Below, in pieces: positions 33,980-43,180 of a stretch of DNA of 64,000 nucleotides. The DNA comes from Pectobacterium carotovorum (GTDB taxonomy: Bacteria > Pseudomonadota > Gammaproteobacteria > Enterobacterales > Enterobacteriaceae). The stretch is from NCBI RefSeq assembly GCF_900129615.1, contig NZ_FQWI01000003.1, positions 434,001 to 498,000 on the forward strand. The letters run 5' to 3'. How positions within the stretch are numbered: position 1 is the stretch's first letter; each line of letters starts with the position of its first letter. Under the pieces are notes generated by a model. That model was given only the letters and a program-made list of their open reading frames with translations, made no database searches and was not told the origin of the DNA. The position numbers and the translations under genes are program-made.

Positions 33980-35761
33980 ATGAACGCAAGTGAGACGAGT
34001 ACGACAAGACCGGGCATCGGTCAGATTCTGATGCCCTATTGGCAGACGCCAGAGAAGTATCTGGCGCTGTTTATTCTGGTGGTGATTATTAGCATCAATC
34101 TGGGTACGGCCTACATCAGCGTGGAGGCGAACCGCATATCGGGGAAATTCACCGACGCGCTGATTGGGCTGGATTGGGAGCAAATAAAGCCACTGTTTAT
34201 CTTCAGTTTCATCCTCGGTTTGAGTGCGATGATGCTGAGATGGGTAAACGTACTCGGTCAAGGCTATCTGGCGTTGCGCTGGCGTACCTGGATGACGCTC
34301 CACTATATCCTGCGCTGGACGGGGACATCGGCTTATTACGAAATAGAAAGGGACGGTGCGCTGTCGAATATCGATCAGCGTATCGCCGATGACGTTAATG
34401 AGCTGGTGTCCGCCTCGCTGAATTTTTTCCTCAGCCTTATCTCGGTCGTCATCAGTACCGTAACGTACACGGCACTGCTGTGGTCGGTGTCTGGGGTGCT
34501 GCGCTTCTCGTTTATGGGCAGTGACTGGGCGATATCCGGCTATATGGTCTATGCCCTTTATATCGAATACTTTCTCCAGATTTTGCTGTCGCACTGGCTC
34601 GGTAAGGCTTTGATCAAGCTGAACATGAACCAGCAGAATGCGGAAGGTGACTTCCGCTTTCTGGGCGTTCAATTACGTGAAAATGCCGAACAGATTGCCT
34701 TCTATCAGGGAGGGCCACGCGAAGGCGAACGGCTTGCCCAGCGGTTTGCGCGCGTGCGTGACAATGCGCTGTCCGTGCTGCTGCGCGGCTTTAAGGTGTC
34801 GTTTGGTCAGAGCCTGTTTAGCCATTTCCTCTCGCCGTTACCGACGCTTCTGGCGCTGCCGCAGCTATTGCGTGGAGAGATCTCTTTTGGTGATTTGACG
34901 CGAATTCAGATGGCTTACGGCTCTCTTGGTGCGACGCTGAGCTATTTTATGCAGGCGTATCAGGCTTTCACGCGCTGGCTGGCGCTAACCAAGCGTTTAC
35001 AGGATATGGAAGAAGCGCTGAACAAAAGCGTACGGACATCATCGCCTATTCGGGTAACGGAACACGATGGATCTGACTTTTCCTGTCAGGGCTTGCGGCT
35101 GCTCACGCCGGATGGTCGTGCGCTGACGGCATTACACGACTGGCAGGTTTTACCCGGCGAACGCTGGATGATTAACGGCGCGTCCGGCGTGGGTAAGAGC
35201 ACGTTGCTACGCGCCTGTGCCGGACTATGGCATCACGGTAGCGGGGCGATTACGCGTCCTCGCCGCTGCCGCTATCTGTTTTTACCGCAAAAAAGCTACC
35301 TTCCAACGGGATCGCTGAAAGCTGCGCTGTGCTACCCCGCTAACGAGCAGGACTTCACCGACGAGCAGTGCCGTCAGGTACTGATTGACAGTGAATTACC
35401 GGACATGGCCTCGCAACTGAATGTCGAAGATCGCTGGCAGCAGCGGTTATCCGGCGGCGAGCAGCAGCGAGTGGCGGTCGCCCGGACATTGCTGCATCGT
35501 CCCGACTTTCTTTTCCTGGATGAAGCGACGAGCGCGCTCGATCCTGAGACTGAGCAACGGGTTTATCAGGCATTGGTCACTGGCTTGCCTGACAGCGCCA
35601 TTATCAGCGTGGCGCATCGGGAAGCGCTGGCCGCCTTGCATACTCATCACCTGCATCTGACACCGTTAGCTGAAAGTGACAGTCGTCATGAAAGCGAGAC
35701 GGCAACGGGTGATGAAGCGCCACAGCCTCAAGCTTCAGATCGGGTTTTTTACGCGTCCTGA
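33980..35761 (+). CDS. SbmA/BacA-like ABC transporter with fused ATPase (YddA type)
   Basis: A 593-residue half-transporter. The first 340 residues carry about six membrane segments of the SbmA_BacA/ABC_membrane_2 type (PYWQTPEKYLALFILVVIISINLGTAYISVEANR at the start, as in YddA). The C-terminal nucleotide-binding domain has Walker A GASGVGKST (about 399-407), signature LSGGEQQRVAVART and Walker B FLFLDEATSALD. SbmA without an ATPase imports peptides by proton drive; relatives with the fused ATPase (BclA, Rv1819c) also import peptides or hydrophilic cargo. I infer peptide passage into the cytosol. Sandwiched between the STN receptor and the M16 peptidase with short gaps (61 and 33 bp). Confidence 0.88.
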   Translation: MNASETSTTRPGIGQILMPYWQTPEKYLALFILVVIISINLGTAYISVEANRISGKFTDALIGLDWEQIKPLFIFSFILGLSAMMLRWVNVLGQGYLALRWRTWMTLHYILRWTGTSAYYEIERDGALSNIDQRIADDVNELVSASLNFFLSLISVVISTVTYTALLWSVSGVLRFSFMGSDWAISGYMVYALYIEYFLQILLSHWLGKALIKLNMNQQNAEGDFRFLGVQLRENAEQIAFYQGGPREGERLAQRFARVRDNALSVLLRGFKVSFGQSLFSHFLSPLPTLLALPQLLRGEISFGDLTRIQMAYGSLGATLSYFMQAYQAFTRWLALTKRLQDMEEALNKSVRTSSPIRVTEHDGSDFSCQGLRLLTPDGRALTALHDWQVLPGERWMINGASGVGKSTLLRACAGLWHHGSGAITRPRRCRYLFLPQKSYLPTGSLKAALCYPANEQDFTDEQCRQVLIDSELPDMASQLNVEDRWQQRLSGGEQQRVAVARTLLHRPDFLFLDEATSALDPETEQRVYQALVTGLPDSAIISVAHREALAALHTHHLHLTPLAESDSRHESETATGDEAPQPQASDRVFYAS

Positions 35762-35794
35762 CTAACCGTTCAACCAATCAATTGAGGAATACGT

Positions 35795-38509
35795 GTGACG
35801 ACACAGCTTACCGCACAGCCACGACCAGAAGACGATGAGCGTTATGACAATGTGGATATTTCGTCTACCACGTTTGTGCTGGACAATGGGCTTACCGTTA
35901 TTGTCCATGAAAATCATGATGCACCGTTGGTTTCGCTGAACCTGATTTATCAGGTCGGTTCAAAAGATGAGCCATCAGGAAAAACGGGCTTTGCGCATTT
36001 ATTTGAACACCTGATGTTTGAAGGAAGTGAAAATGCACCGGGCTCTTTTTTGGAAAATCTCCTGAAAGCCGGTGCGTCAAACCTGAATGCTTATACCGGG
36101 CAGGATCGCACCACCTATCATGAAACCGTGCCGGTTGGGTCACTGGACTATGCGCTGTTTATGGAAGCGGATCGGATGGGGCATTTCTATTCAACCATCA
36201 ATCAAGACTCGCTCGATCAGCAGCGTCGTGTCGTACTGAATGAAAAACTGCAAACGGAAAGCGGCCCTTACGGCAAACTCCACGAGCTGAAATTAAAAGG
36301 GTGTTTTCCTGCTTCACACCCTTATGCTCACACCGTTATCGGTGAAGTGAAGGATTTGCAAGAGGCGACGCTGGAAGATGTGCAGAATTGGTTCCGCACC
36401 TATTATTCGCCATCAAACGCGGTGCTGGCTTTATCCGGTGCGATTGACGAGCAAACTGCGCGGGAAAAAGTGACCGCCTGGTTTGGCCATATTCCTTCTG
36501 GCCCGCCGCTCTCCCGACCCGCCGTGTGGGTGCCCGATATTCCTGAAAACCGACGCGATGTCTATCAGGCCAAAGTGCCGAATGGCAGCGTCATGCTGTC
36601 CTGGAACATCCCGCCTTATGGCGACAAGGCGACAATCTTGCTGTCTATCGCCGCAGATTTGCTTGCCTCGGGTATTGCTTCGCTACTCGTCAAGCACTTG
36701 GTGTATGAAGAGAAAATTGCCAGCCATGTCACGGCAAACATCAATTACGCCGCGCTGGTTAGCCAGTTTACGGTTACTGTCACGGCAGTACCCGGTGTCG
36801 CGCTGAGTCAGATAGAGCTGTCCGTGCACGACATACTGCAACGTTTTTTATCGCATGGTGTTGATGACGAGACGCTGGAGCTGGTGAAAATCACCGCATT
36901 ATCTTCTTTCGCCAACGCTCACAAGACTTCTGCGCCGATCGCAGGGCTGCTGTCCAATTCTCATGTGCTGTTAGGGGATGCCGATCGCTATCGGCAGATT
37001 ATCGCGATCATCAAGCAGGCTGATGTCGACAGCGTGCAGCAAGCCGCACAGCATTGGTTAGCGCGCGCATGCCATACCCTGCACATCGTTCCGTTTGCCT
37101 CAACAACGACCACCGTGCAGCCCGCCGGACCGATAATGCCGCCTGCGATTTTATCTCCAACGCCTTTCCAGCTTCCCGCCGTGCAGCACGGACAATTAGA
37201 CAATGGGCTACCGCTGGTTCTGATAGCGCGGCACAGCCATCCCACCGTCAATATCGAACTGGTATTACCCCGCGTGAAAGAGAATACGCAGAGTGAAGCG
37301 GCATTACTGTTTGATTTGCTTAATCAGTCAGGCGCTGGCGAGCGTGATGCGTTTGAATTCTCAAGCGCGGTTCGTCGGTTAAGCGCCTCGATTAATGTGT
37401 GGCGACGCGATCAAACCACAACATTGTCGCTGTCATGCCGACCCTCGCAGCTATCCGCGTTACTTCCTCTCTTTCTGGATCGCTTTCAGCATTCCACGTT
37501 AGCGCTGAGCGACTTTGAACGCCAACGTGGCGTGTTGCGAGACACCCTGACCGGATTAAAACACAACGTCAGTGGAATGGTGAGCCGTTTGCTGCCCGCG
37601 GTGATGTACCCGCAGGGGCATCCTTACCGTAAACCGTCAGGGATTGAAGGGACAAAAGCGAGCCTGGAACGTGTGACGTTTGAAAACGTTCAGCAGTACC
37701 AGTCACGCGCGATCCAGCCGGTTGGGGGCACGATAGTCATTGTGGGTGATACCACACTGGAGCAAATCGTCCCGGTGTTGAATGCGTCTATCGGCGCGAT
37801 CCCGTGGTCTCAGGGAACCGAGCGTGCCAGCGATGGTCAGTTGAGCCCCGCGAGGAAAAGCCAGGTATTTGTATTTGATGTTCCCGGTGCGGAGCAGTCT
37901 GCTATTGCCGCGTCGACCATCATTCCCGGCCTCGAATGGCCGCATGAAGCCAGCTTCACGATGCTGAATGACGTGCTTGCCAACGGGTTTACCTCTCGCA
38001 TTAACCTCAATCTTCGTGAAAACAAAAACTGGACTTATGGCGTACACGGCCAGTTGTTGAATGATGTGGGCTCACGGATTCATTCGGTACAAACCTCGGT
38101 TCAGGCCGATCGCACCGCGGCGGCCATGCAGGAAATCTTTGATGAATACCGTGCGATTCTCAGCGATCGCCCTGTTACGGCAGAGGAACTGCAGGAAGTG
38201 AAGAACGCGGCGTTGTTAAGGTTGCAAAGTTCTATTGAAGGACTGGGCGGCCTGAACAGTATGTTGTCTCACCTTGTGCGTTATCAACTGCCGGACGATC
38301 ACTGGCAGCGCCATCAGGAACGTATTAGCAGTACCACGGTGGATGGCGTGAACACGCTGGCAAAAGAACTCTTTCATCCAGAAACATTAACATGGCTGAT
38401 TGCGGGAGACTGGACGTTAATTCAAGCGTCGATTCAGGCATTATCGCTGGGCGACATACACGTGATTGCGGGCGATGGCGACTCTTTATATGAAACGAAT
38501 TCCTTATAG
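35795..38509 (+). CDS. M16-family zinc peptidase (PqqL/FusC-like), predicted cytosolic
   Basis: 904 residues in two M16 halves. The N-terminal half has the inverted zinc motif HLFEH (68-72) and a distal glutamate near residue 150 (LNEKL). The C-terminal half (from about 465, LPAVQHGQLDNGLPLVLIA) lacks HxxEH and serves as the structural partner. The start is GTG 35795 behind TTGAGGA; the mature protein begins TTQLTAQPRPEDDERYDN with no signal peptide. Relatives PqqL (E. coli) and FusC (Pectobacterium, cleaves imported plant ferredoxin) are described as periplasmic. Here the ABC transporter upstream would bring substrate to a cytosolic enzyme. Activity on a given substrate is inference. Confidence 0.88.
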   Translation: MTTQLTAQPRPEDDERYDNVDISSTTFVLDNGLTVIVHENHDAPLVSLNLIYQVGSKDEPSGKTGFAHLFEHLMFEGSENAPGSFLENLLKAGASNLNAYTGQDRTTYHETVPVGSLDYALFMEADRMGHFYSTINQDSLDQQRRVVLNEKLQTESGPYGKLHELKLKGCFPASHPYAHTVIGEVKDLQEATLEDVQNWFRTYYSPSNAVLALSGAIDEQTAREKVTAWFGHIPSGPPLSRPAVWVPDIPENRRDVYQAKVPNGSVMLSWNIPPYGDKATILLSIAADLLASGIASLLVKHLVYEEKIASHVTANINYAALVSQFTVTVTAVPGVALSQIELSVHDILQRFLSHGVDDETLELVKITALSSFANAHKTSAPIAGLLSNSHVLLGDADRYRQIIAIIKQADVDSVQQAAQHWLARACHTLHIVPFASTTTTVQPAGPIMPPAILSPTPFQLPAVQHGQLDNGLPLVLIARHSHPTVNIELVLPRVKENTQSEAALLFDLLNQSGAGERDAFEFSSAVRRLSASINVWRRDQTTTLSLSCRPSQLSALLPLFLDRFQHSTLALSDFERQRGVLRDTLTGLKHNVSGMVSRLLPAVMYPQGHPYRKPSGIEGTKASLERVTFENVQQYQSRAIQPVGGTIVIVGDTTLEQIVPVLNASIGAIPWSQGTERASDGQLSPARKSQVFVFDVPGAEQSAIAASTIIPGLEWPHEASFTMLNDVLANGFTSRINLNLRENKNWTYGVHGQLLNDVGSRIHSVQTSVQADRTAAAMQEIFDEYRAILSDRPVTAEELQEVKNAALLRLQSSIEGLGGLNSMLSHLVRYQLPDDHWQRHQERISSTTVDGVNTLAKELFHPETLTWLIAGDWTLIQASIQALSLGDIHVIAGDGDSLYETNSL

Positions 38510-38576
38510 GAGCATGTCGCTTTAGCCATTGCCGACGGTATTCCCCAATGCCGTTGTACGACTATTTTTTAATGTT

Positions 38577-38603
38577 GACGCCGACGGAGATACCGTCGGC
38601 GTC
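38577..38603. terminator. Shared hairpin between the convergent peptidase and autotransporter genes
   Basis: GACGCCGACGG-AGATA-CCGTCGGCGTC is a perfect 11-bp stem placed between the two stop codons. T or A runs on either side are weak, so this is a likely bidirectional but not classical terminator. Confidence 0.65.
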
Positions 38604-38611
38604 ATGCTTTA

Positions 38612-41575
38612 TCAGAAGGAAACGTCGACGCCGCCGCGCAGCACTTCTTCGTTACCACGATCGGCAAAGTGTTTGTCAGCACGCAGGAAGAAACGGGCAT
38701 CTGCCGCTTTACCGACGTCCAGTCTCACGCCCGCCCACTGCGAGTCTTTGTCCAGTCGAATGCCCGGAATATCGAGGCGTTCTCCTTCGCGGCCTAGTCC
38801 GCTCCAGCGGGCAGAGACATCAAGCGATGGGTTGGTGAACGCATGCTGATACTCGCCGCTCACGCCGACGCTGCTCCACCATCCCTGATTCCATTGCAGC
38901 AGGGCGCGCAGGTTAAGCCCTGTCAGACCTACGGTACGGGAATAATCGTTGCCTTCGCCCGTCAGGCCCAATGCGCTACCAGTATCCGTAAAGCCGCCAG
39001 TGGACAGGTAGCTGTACTTGAGTCCTGCATAAGGCTGCACGCTAAAGATATCGTTGAGCGCCAACTCGTAGCCAGTTTTGAGCAGGCTCTGCCAACTATC
39101 GCTTGAAGTGCTGCTGGAAACGGCTTCGACATTGTTCAGCAGGATAGAGCGCTTCAGCTTATCGCGGCCGTGCTGATAGCTCAGGTTGCCCTGAACGTAC
39201 CATTCCGGCGTGAGGTTATAGCGCGCGTAGGTCATCACCCCGTGCAGTTCATTCTCACTGCTGCCGCCGCTACCGTCGTAGTCTGCTTTGATCTGGCTGT
39301 TGGTATAGGCAATCCCGGCGCGTAGCCCCGGCGTGTTGAAGTCGGTGTCCGTACCGATGGCGGTCAGGGTGATATCGTAATGGCTGCCCAGATAGCCGGA
39401 CTGTTTCAGGTCGCCGCGCAGCTTGCCGGTTTCAATCCACAGACCGTAGTTTTTCCCGTTCCCTAACAGATCCAATCGGTTGTTGAGGAGCTGGTTCTGA
39501 TAATCCAGACTGTTAAACAAAATGGCATTGCTGGAGGCATGCGCCTGACCGGATAGCGAATCCAGCGTGGTAGCGGCGGCACTCGCGCTGCCTAATTGCT
39601 GGAAGGCGGCGGCTTTCGCTAGCAAACTGGATTGCTGCTCGTTGGTTGAGGACAAGGTTGACCAGCGGTCGGCAACCTGTAGCGCCGATTCGATATTGGC
39701 GGCGGTCTGCAACTGTGCGGCGCTGTGTAAGCCGCTGCTGGTGGCGGCCTCTACGGTGTTCAGGCGGCTGAATGCGCCTGTCACATCGTTGCTGCCGTAA
39801 GTCAGGTTCCCCGTGAGGAACAGCCCGAGATCGGTAGTGCGAAACGTGCCGCTGATACCCTGATTGCTGTGCAGCAGTGTTTCCTGCGTTTGGACGATGT
39901 AGGTATTGCTGGGCAGGCCAACGCGCAATGTGCCATCCAGTGCTGCACTGCCTTCCACGGTGAACGGATTCGCTAGCGTTACGCTCAGCAGGCCGTTGCT
40001 GCCCTGAGTGTAATTGCCTGCGACGGTCAGCCCGCCATCTGCGGTGGTGGCAACAAGGCCCGTGTTACTCACATTGCCGCCAATGCGGCCTTTTCCTGCC
40101 AGCGTGCCGGAGCCGGATACGCTGGCGTTGCCCGCAATGGCGCCGTCAACGTACAAGCTGTTAGCGGTGATTTGCGTATCGCCTTTATAGGTGTTGTTGC
40201 CAGTCAAATGCAGAACGCCCCCCGCATTGCTGGCACCGTTGACGATCAGGCCGTAGTCGCCGCTGATATCGTTAGCGAACGTGTAGTCGCCTGCGGTTAA
40301 ACGCGCGGTGAAGTTATCGGCATAAAACATGGCCGGTCCTTTTACCGCTTTTTCGACGTTCAGATCGCCCCAGCCAAAGGTATCGTTATAAGGGCGTCCG
40401 TTGGTGGTGTCGGCTACTGAAATATAGGCTGGATGGAAAACACTTCCTGTGATATTGCCGTCGCTGTCTCGGATGATTTCGTAGTAAGAATTCTCTGCGT
40501 CGTAGCGAGTATACCCATCGGTGTGGTAGGTCGCGGTAGTGAGCAACGTTTGTTGCAGGTTATATCCGGTCATCCACGGGTAGGCGGCCTGTACTCGTGA
40601 AGCCCCGCCTGCAACGCGTGGAGCCGCAAAGGAGGTCCCGTGCGAACGCTCTGAAGCACTGCTGCCCGCAACGGGATAATCAACATAGCCTGGTGCGCTC
40701 ATGCAGTAGACGGCGACATTGCCACATTTATCAAAAAGATACATCTCAGCAGGGCGTTCATTGCCTTCCTGACCAACCCATTCGGGGATATAGCCCGTAA
40801 CGGCCAAAATGCCTTTTTGCAGCGAGGCATCGCCAAAAATCAGCGGGATCTGGGTATTCGGTGACGGCGTGGAGCCAGCATTGTTCCCTGTGGCGACAAT
40901 ACTCAGCGCTTCGGCATCAACGATACTTTTCAATTCGTTACGCACTAAGAGATAGCTAAAATTGTTTCTGGCGCTGTTAAATGTCTCGGTGGTCGTCAAC
41001 CGCTCATCTTGCCCATAGGACATATTGATGATTTTCACGCCTGAATTGAGCAACCAATTCACGGCAGACGTGGTGTTTTGGTAATCGAAGCGGTTATTTA
41101 ACGACGTTTGTGCAATATAGAGTTCGCTGTCCGGTGCGATGCCTCCCGCATAGCTTTCCGTCGCCAGACCCGCCAGCGCCAGTGCCACCAGCGTGCCGTG
41201 GCCGTTAACGCCCTGATTATCGTTAAGCTGTGAACCGCCGACAAAAGAGGTGAAATGTAGATTGCTGTAATTAAATTCCGGGCGAGCCGCTTCCAGCCCG
41301 GAATCAATAATCCCGACTTTAACAGCGGATGCTGTCGGCGTTTCCGGCGTTTCCGGCGTCGTAGGTGTGGTTGGCGTTGTCGGCGTAGTCGGTGTCGTTG
41401 TGGGCGGCGATGTTGGCGCGACGCTGGCGGTTTCACTGCCGCCACCTCCACCACTGCCGCAGCCTGCCAACATCAGCAATGCGAGACTGATATTGGCCGC
41501 AATGATTGACTGCCTGAATACGTGATTTTTTAATGAAACGGTTCTTTTTAATGAGAATCGCCGCGCTGCTGTCAT
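38612..41575 (-). CDS. Lipidated subtilisin-like serine protease autotransporter
   Basis: 987 residues. A long signal sequence ends in a lipobox (LLMLAGC, Cys39), followed by Gly/Ser and a Thr-Thr-Pro repeat linker (about 52-80). The S8 domain has Asp91 (GIIDSG), His126 (NGHGT) and Ser315 (HGTSFAAP). A passenger repeat (LTGNNTYKGDTQI, about 455) of the autotransporter-associated type follows, then a beta-barrel of about 270 residues ending GVDVSF. Lipidation plus subtilisin plus barrel is the architecture of Neisseria NalP and Bordetella SphB1, which trim other surface proteins. It is convergent to the M16 gene. CAGGGA lies ahead of the ATG. A role in releasing ligand for the neighbouring receptor is inference. 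Confidence 0.92.
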   Translation of the reverse strand: MTAARRFSLKRTVSLKNHVFRQSIIAANISLALLMLAGCGSGGGGGSETASVAPTSPPTTTPTTPTTPTTPTTPETPETPTASAVKVGIIDSGLEAARPEFNYSNLHFTSFVGGSQLNDNQGVNGHGTLVALALAGLATESYAGGIAPDSELYIAQTSLNNRFDYQNTTSAVNWLLNSGVKIINMSYGQDERLTTTETFNSARNNFSYLLVRNELKSIVDAEALSIVATGNNAGSTPSPNTQIPLIFGDASLQKGILAVTGYIPEWVGQEGNERPAEMYLFDKCGNVAVYCMSAPGYVDYPVAGSSASERSHGTSFAAPRVAGGASRVQAAYPWMTGYNLQQTLLTTATYHTDGYTRYDAENSYYEIIRDSDGNITGSVFHPAYISVADTTNGRPYNDTFGWGDLNVEKAVKGPAMFYADNFTARLTAGDYTFANDISGDYGLIVNGASNAGGVLHLTGNNTYKGDTQITANSLYVDGAIAGNASVSGSGTLAGKGRIGGNVSNTGLVATTADGGLTVAGNYTQGSNGLLSVTLANPFTVEGSAALDGTLRVGLPSNTYIVQTQETLLHSNQGISGTFRTTDLGLFLTGNLTYGSNDVTGAFSRLNTVEAATSSGLHSAAQLQTAANIESALQVADRWSTLSSTNEQQSSLLAKAAAFQQLGSASAAATTLDSLSGQAHASSNAILFNSLDYQNQLLNNRLDLLGNGKNYGLWIETGKLRGDLKQSGYLGSHYDITLTAIGTDTDFNTPGLRAGIAYTNSQIKADYDGSGGSSENELHGVMTYARYNLTPEWYVQGNLSYQHGRDKLKRSILLNNVEAVSSSTSSDSWQSLLKTGYELALNDIFSVQPYAGLKYSYLSTGGFTDTGSALGLTGEGNDYSRTVGLTGLNLRALLQWNQGWWSSVGVSGEYQHAFTNPSLDVSARWSGLGREGERLDIPGIRLDKDSQWAGVRLDVGKAADARFFLRADKHFADRGNEEVLRGGVDVSF

Positions 41576-41803
41576 TTTATTTTCCCTGTATTTTTAGAAC
41601 ATGGAACCGCCTCCCAAAGAAACAGGGATTTGGAAAACCAATTGCCGCTAATGAGAGGCGTTATTCTGGTGAATAAACCTTATTTGCATGAAAGGCAGTT
41701 TCTGGTAGAAAAGAACTTCATTCCCCTTCACTGATCTTTGTGCAATAGCCACAGGAAAGTGACAGCGCGAACCCCATTATTTTTGCTGAGTCAGGATAAG
41801 CCG

Positions 41804-42031
41804 ATGCTGGAATTACGCCCCAACTGTGAGCACTGCGATTGTGATTTGCCGCCGGACGCCGAAACGTATATCTGTTCCTACGAATGCACGTTCTGTCCTG
41901 ACTGTGCGGATTCCGTCTTTCACCACGCCTGCCCGAACTGCGGCGGTGGACTGGTTAAACGGCCGGTACGCCCAGCTCGCTGTCTGGCGAACGATCCGGC
42001 CTCAACGATCCGTATTATCAAACCGCATTGA
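41804..42031 (+). CDS. Small cysteine-rich DUF1272 protein
   Basis: 75 residues starting MLELRPNCEHCDCDLPPDA, with four CxxC-like pairs (CEHCDC, CSYEC, CPDC, CPNCGG) that should bind zinc, and a basic tail (KRPVRPARCL). This is the DUF1272 family, of unknown function. The start at 41804 is preceded by AGGA at the right distance; the frame is open upstream to 41738 but that part is not conserved. The 228-bp gap to the divergent autotransporter shows no other feature. Confidence 0.85.
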   Translation: MLELRPNCEHCDCDLPPDAETYICSYECTFCPDCADSVFHHACPNCGGGLVKRPVRPARCLANDPASTIRIIKPH

Positions 42032-42194
42032 CAGGGAGGGGGAGCATCTCTGTCTGTCGTTGCAAAAAATGGAACATCTCGTTCAGTAATTCCCGATTTC
42101 TCCTGTTAGTGCACGGCGTATAGTGAGGATTAACCGTACCTTATGACGAATATCGGCAGGTGACGCCTTCGGCGCATGCCTTCAGGAGAGAAAC

Positions 42195-42812
42195 GTGAGT
42201 CAAGATTATGTTGTTGTTCAGCAGCCTTCGGAAGCAAATCGGTTAATCCTGCTATTTCATGGCGTGGGCGATACCGCCGCGGGTATGGCGCAGATTGGGC
42301 GCTATTTTGCTGCCGCATTGCCACAGGCGATGGTGGTCAGCATTGCTGGACCGTTCAGCAGCGGCTATGGCGACGGGCGGCAGTGGTTCTCTGTTCAGGG
42401 CATCACAGAAGAGAATCGTTTCTCCCGCATTGAAGCAAACCTGCCGCGTTTTATTGATACTGTACGCCACTGGCAGGCGCAAAGCGGCATGAGTGCGGAA
42501 CACACCGTGCTGGTGGGCTTCTCACAGGGCAGTATTATGTCGCTGGAGGCGTTGAAGTCTGAATCCTCGCTGGCTGGGCACATTATCGCGTTCAGCGGTC
42601 GCTTTGCTGTGTTGCCAGAAAAGGCATTTGCCGATGTCGCGGTGCACCTGATTCACGGTGAAGCGGACGGCGTGATTGTGGTTGGACATGCTCACGCCGC
42701 CGCTCAGCGCTTTCAGGAACTGGGGACGTCGTTTACGTTGGATGTCGCCCCCGCTGTCGGACACGGCATTGATGAACGGATGTTGAAACAGGCGTTGGCC
42801 TACCTCAAATAA
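42195..42812 (+). CDS. ypfH: Esterase YpfH
   Basis: A 205-residue alpha/beta hydrolase of the phospholipase/carboxylesterase type. FHGVGDT is the oxyanion loop, VGFSQGSIMS (GxSxG) holds the nucleophile, the Asp lies in IHGEADGVI and the His in VGHGIDERM. E. coli YpfH is an esterase active on short acyl esters. The start is GTG 42195 with AGGAGAGAAAC ahead. About 27 residues shorter than E. coli YpfH at the C-terminus, which is not part of the catalytic core. In E. coli it is next to tmcA; here the 17-kb block separates them. Confidence 0.92.
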   Translation: MSQDYVVVQQPSEANRLILLFHGVGDTAAGMAQIGRYFAAALPQAMVVSIAGPFSSGYGDGRQWFSVQGITEENRFSRIEANLPRFIDTVRHWQAQSGMSAEHTVLVGFSQGSIMSLEALKSESSLAGHIIAFSGRFAVLPEKAFADVAVHLIHGEADGVIVVGHAHAAAQRFQELGTSFTLDVAPAVGHGIDERMLKQALAYLK

Positions 42813-42825
42813 AAATCTATCCCGC

Positions 42826-42966
<141 letters not shown>

Positions 42967-43180
42967 TCATCAGATTATCTTATTTCTCATTCTTTCACTT
43001 TTATATTCAAAATGGAGGCTCTATTTTTAGAGATAAGATTTTATCCATATTTAAAATAATATAGTCCATATTGGGATGTTAAATAATATAGGCAATGTTT
43101 TTATTTGTGTTGAGTGTTCAATATTTATCTTATTTTTTCAGATATAAATATCACATCCTTATGGAAAAAGAGGGTGTGCC

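Noticed and set aside
31540-38509. Calling the receptor-ABC-M16 genes the Fus ferredoxin-uptake operon
   Set aside because: The peptidase lacks a signal peptide, and sigma/anti-sigma and surface protease genes are added; without alignment to FusA and FusC, identity cannot be claimed.
38577-38603. CRISPR-like or mobile-element end
   Set aside because: A single perfect hairpin between convergent stops is better explained as a terminator.
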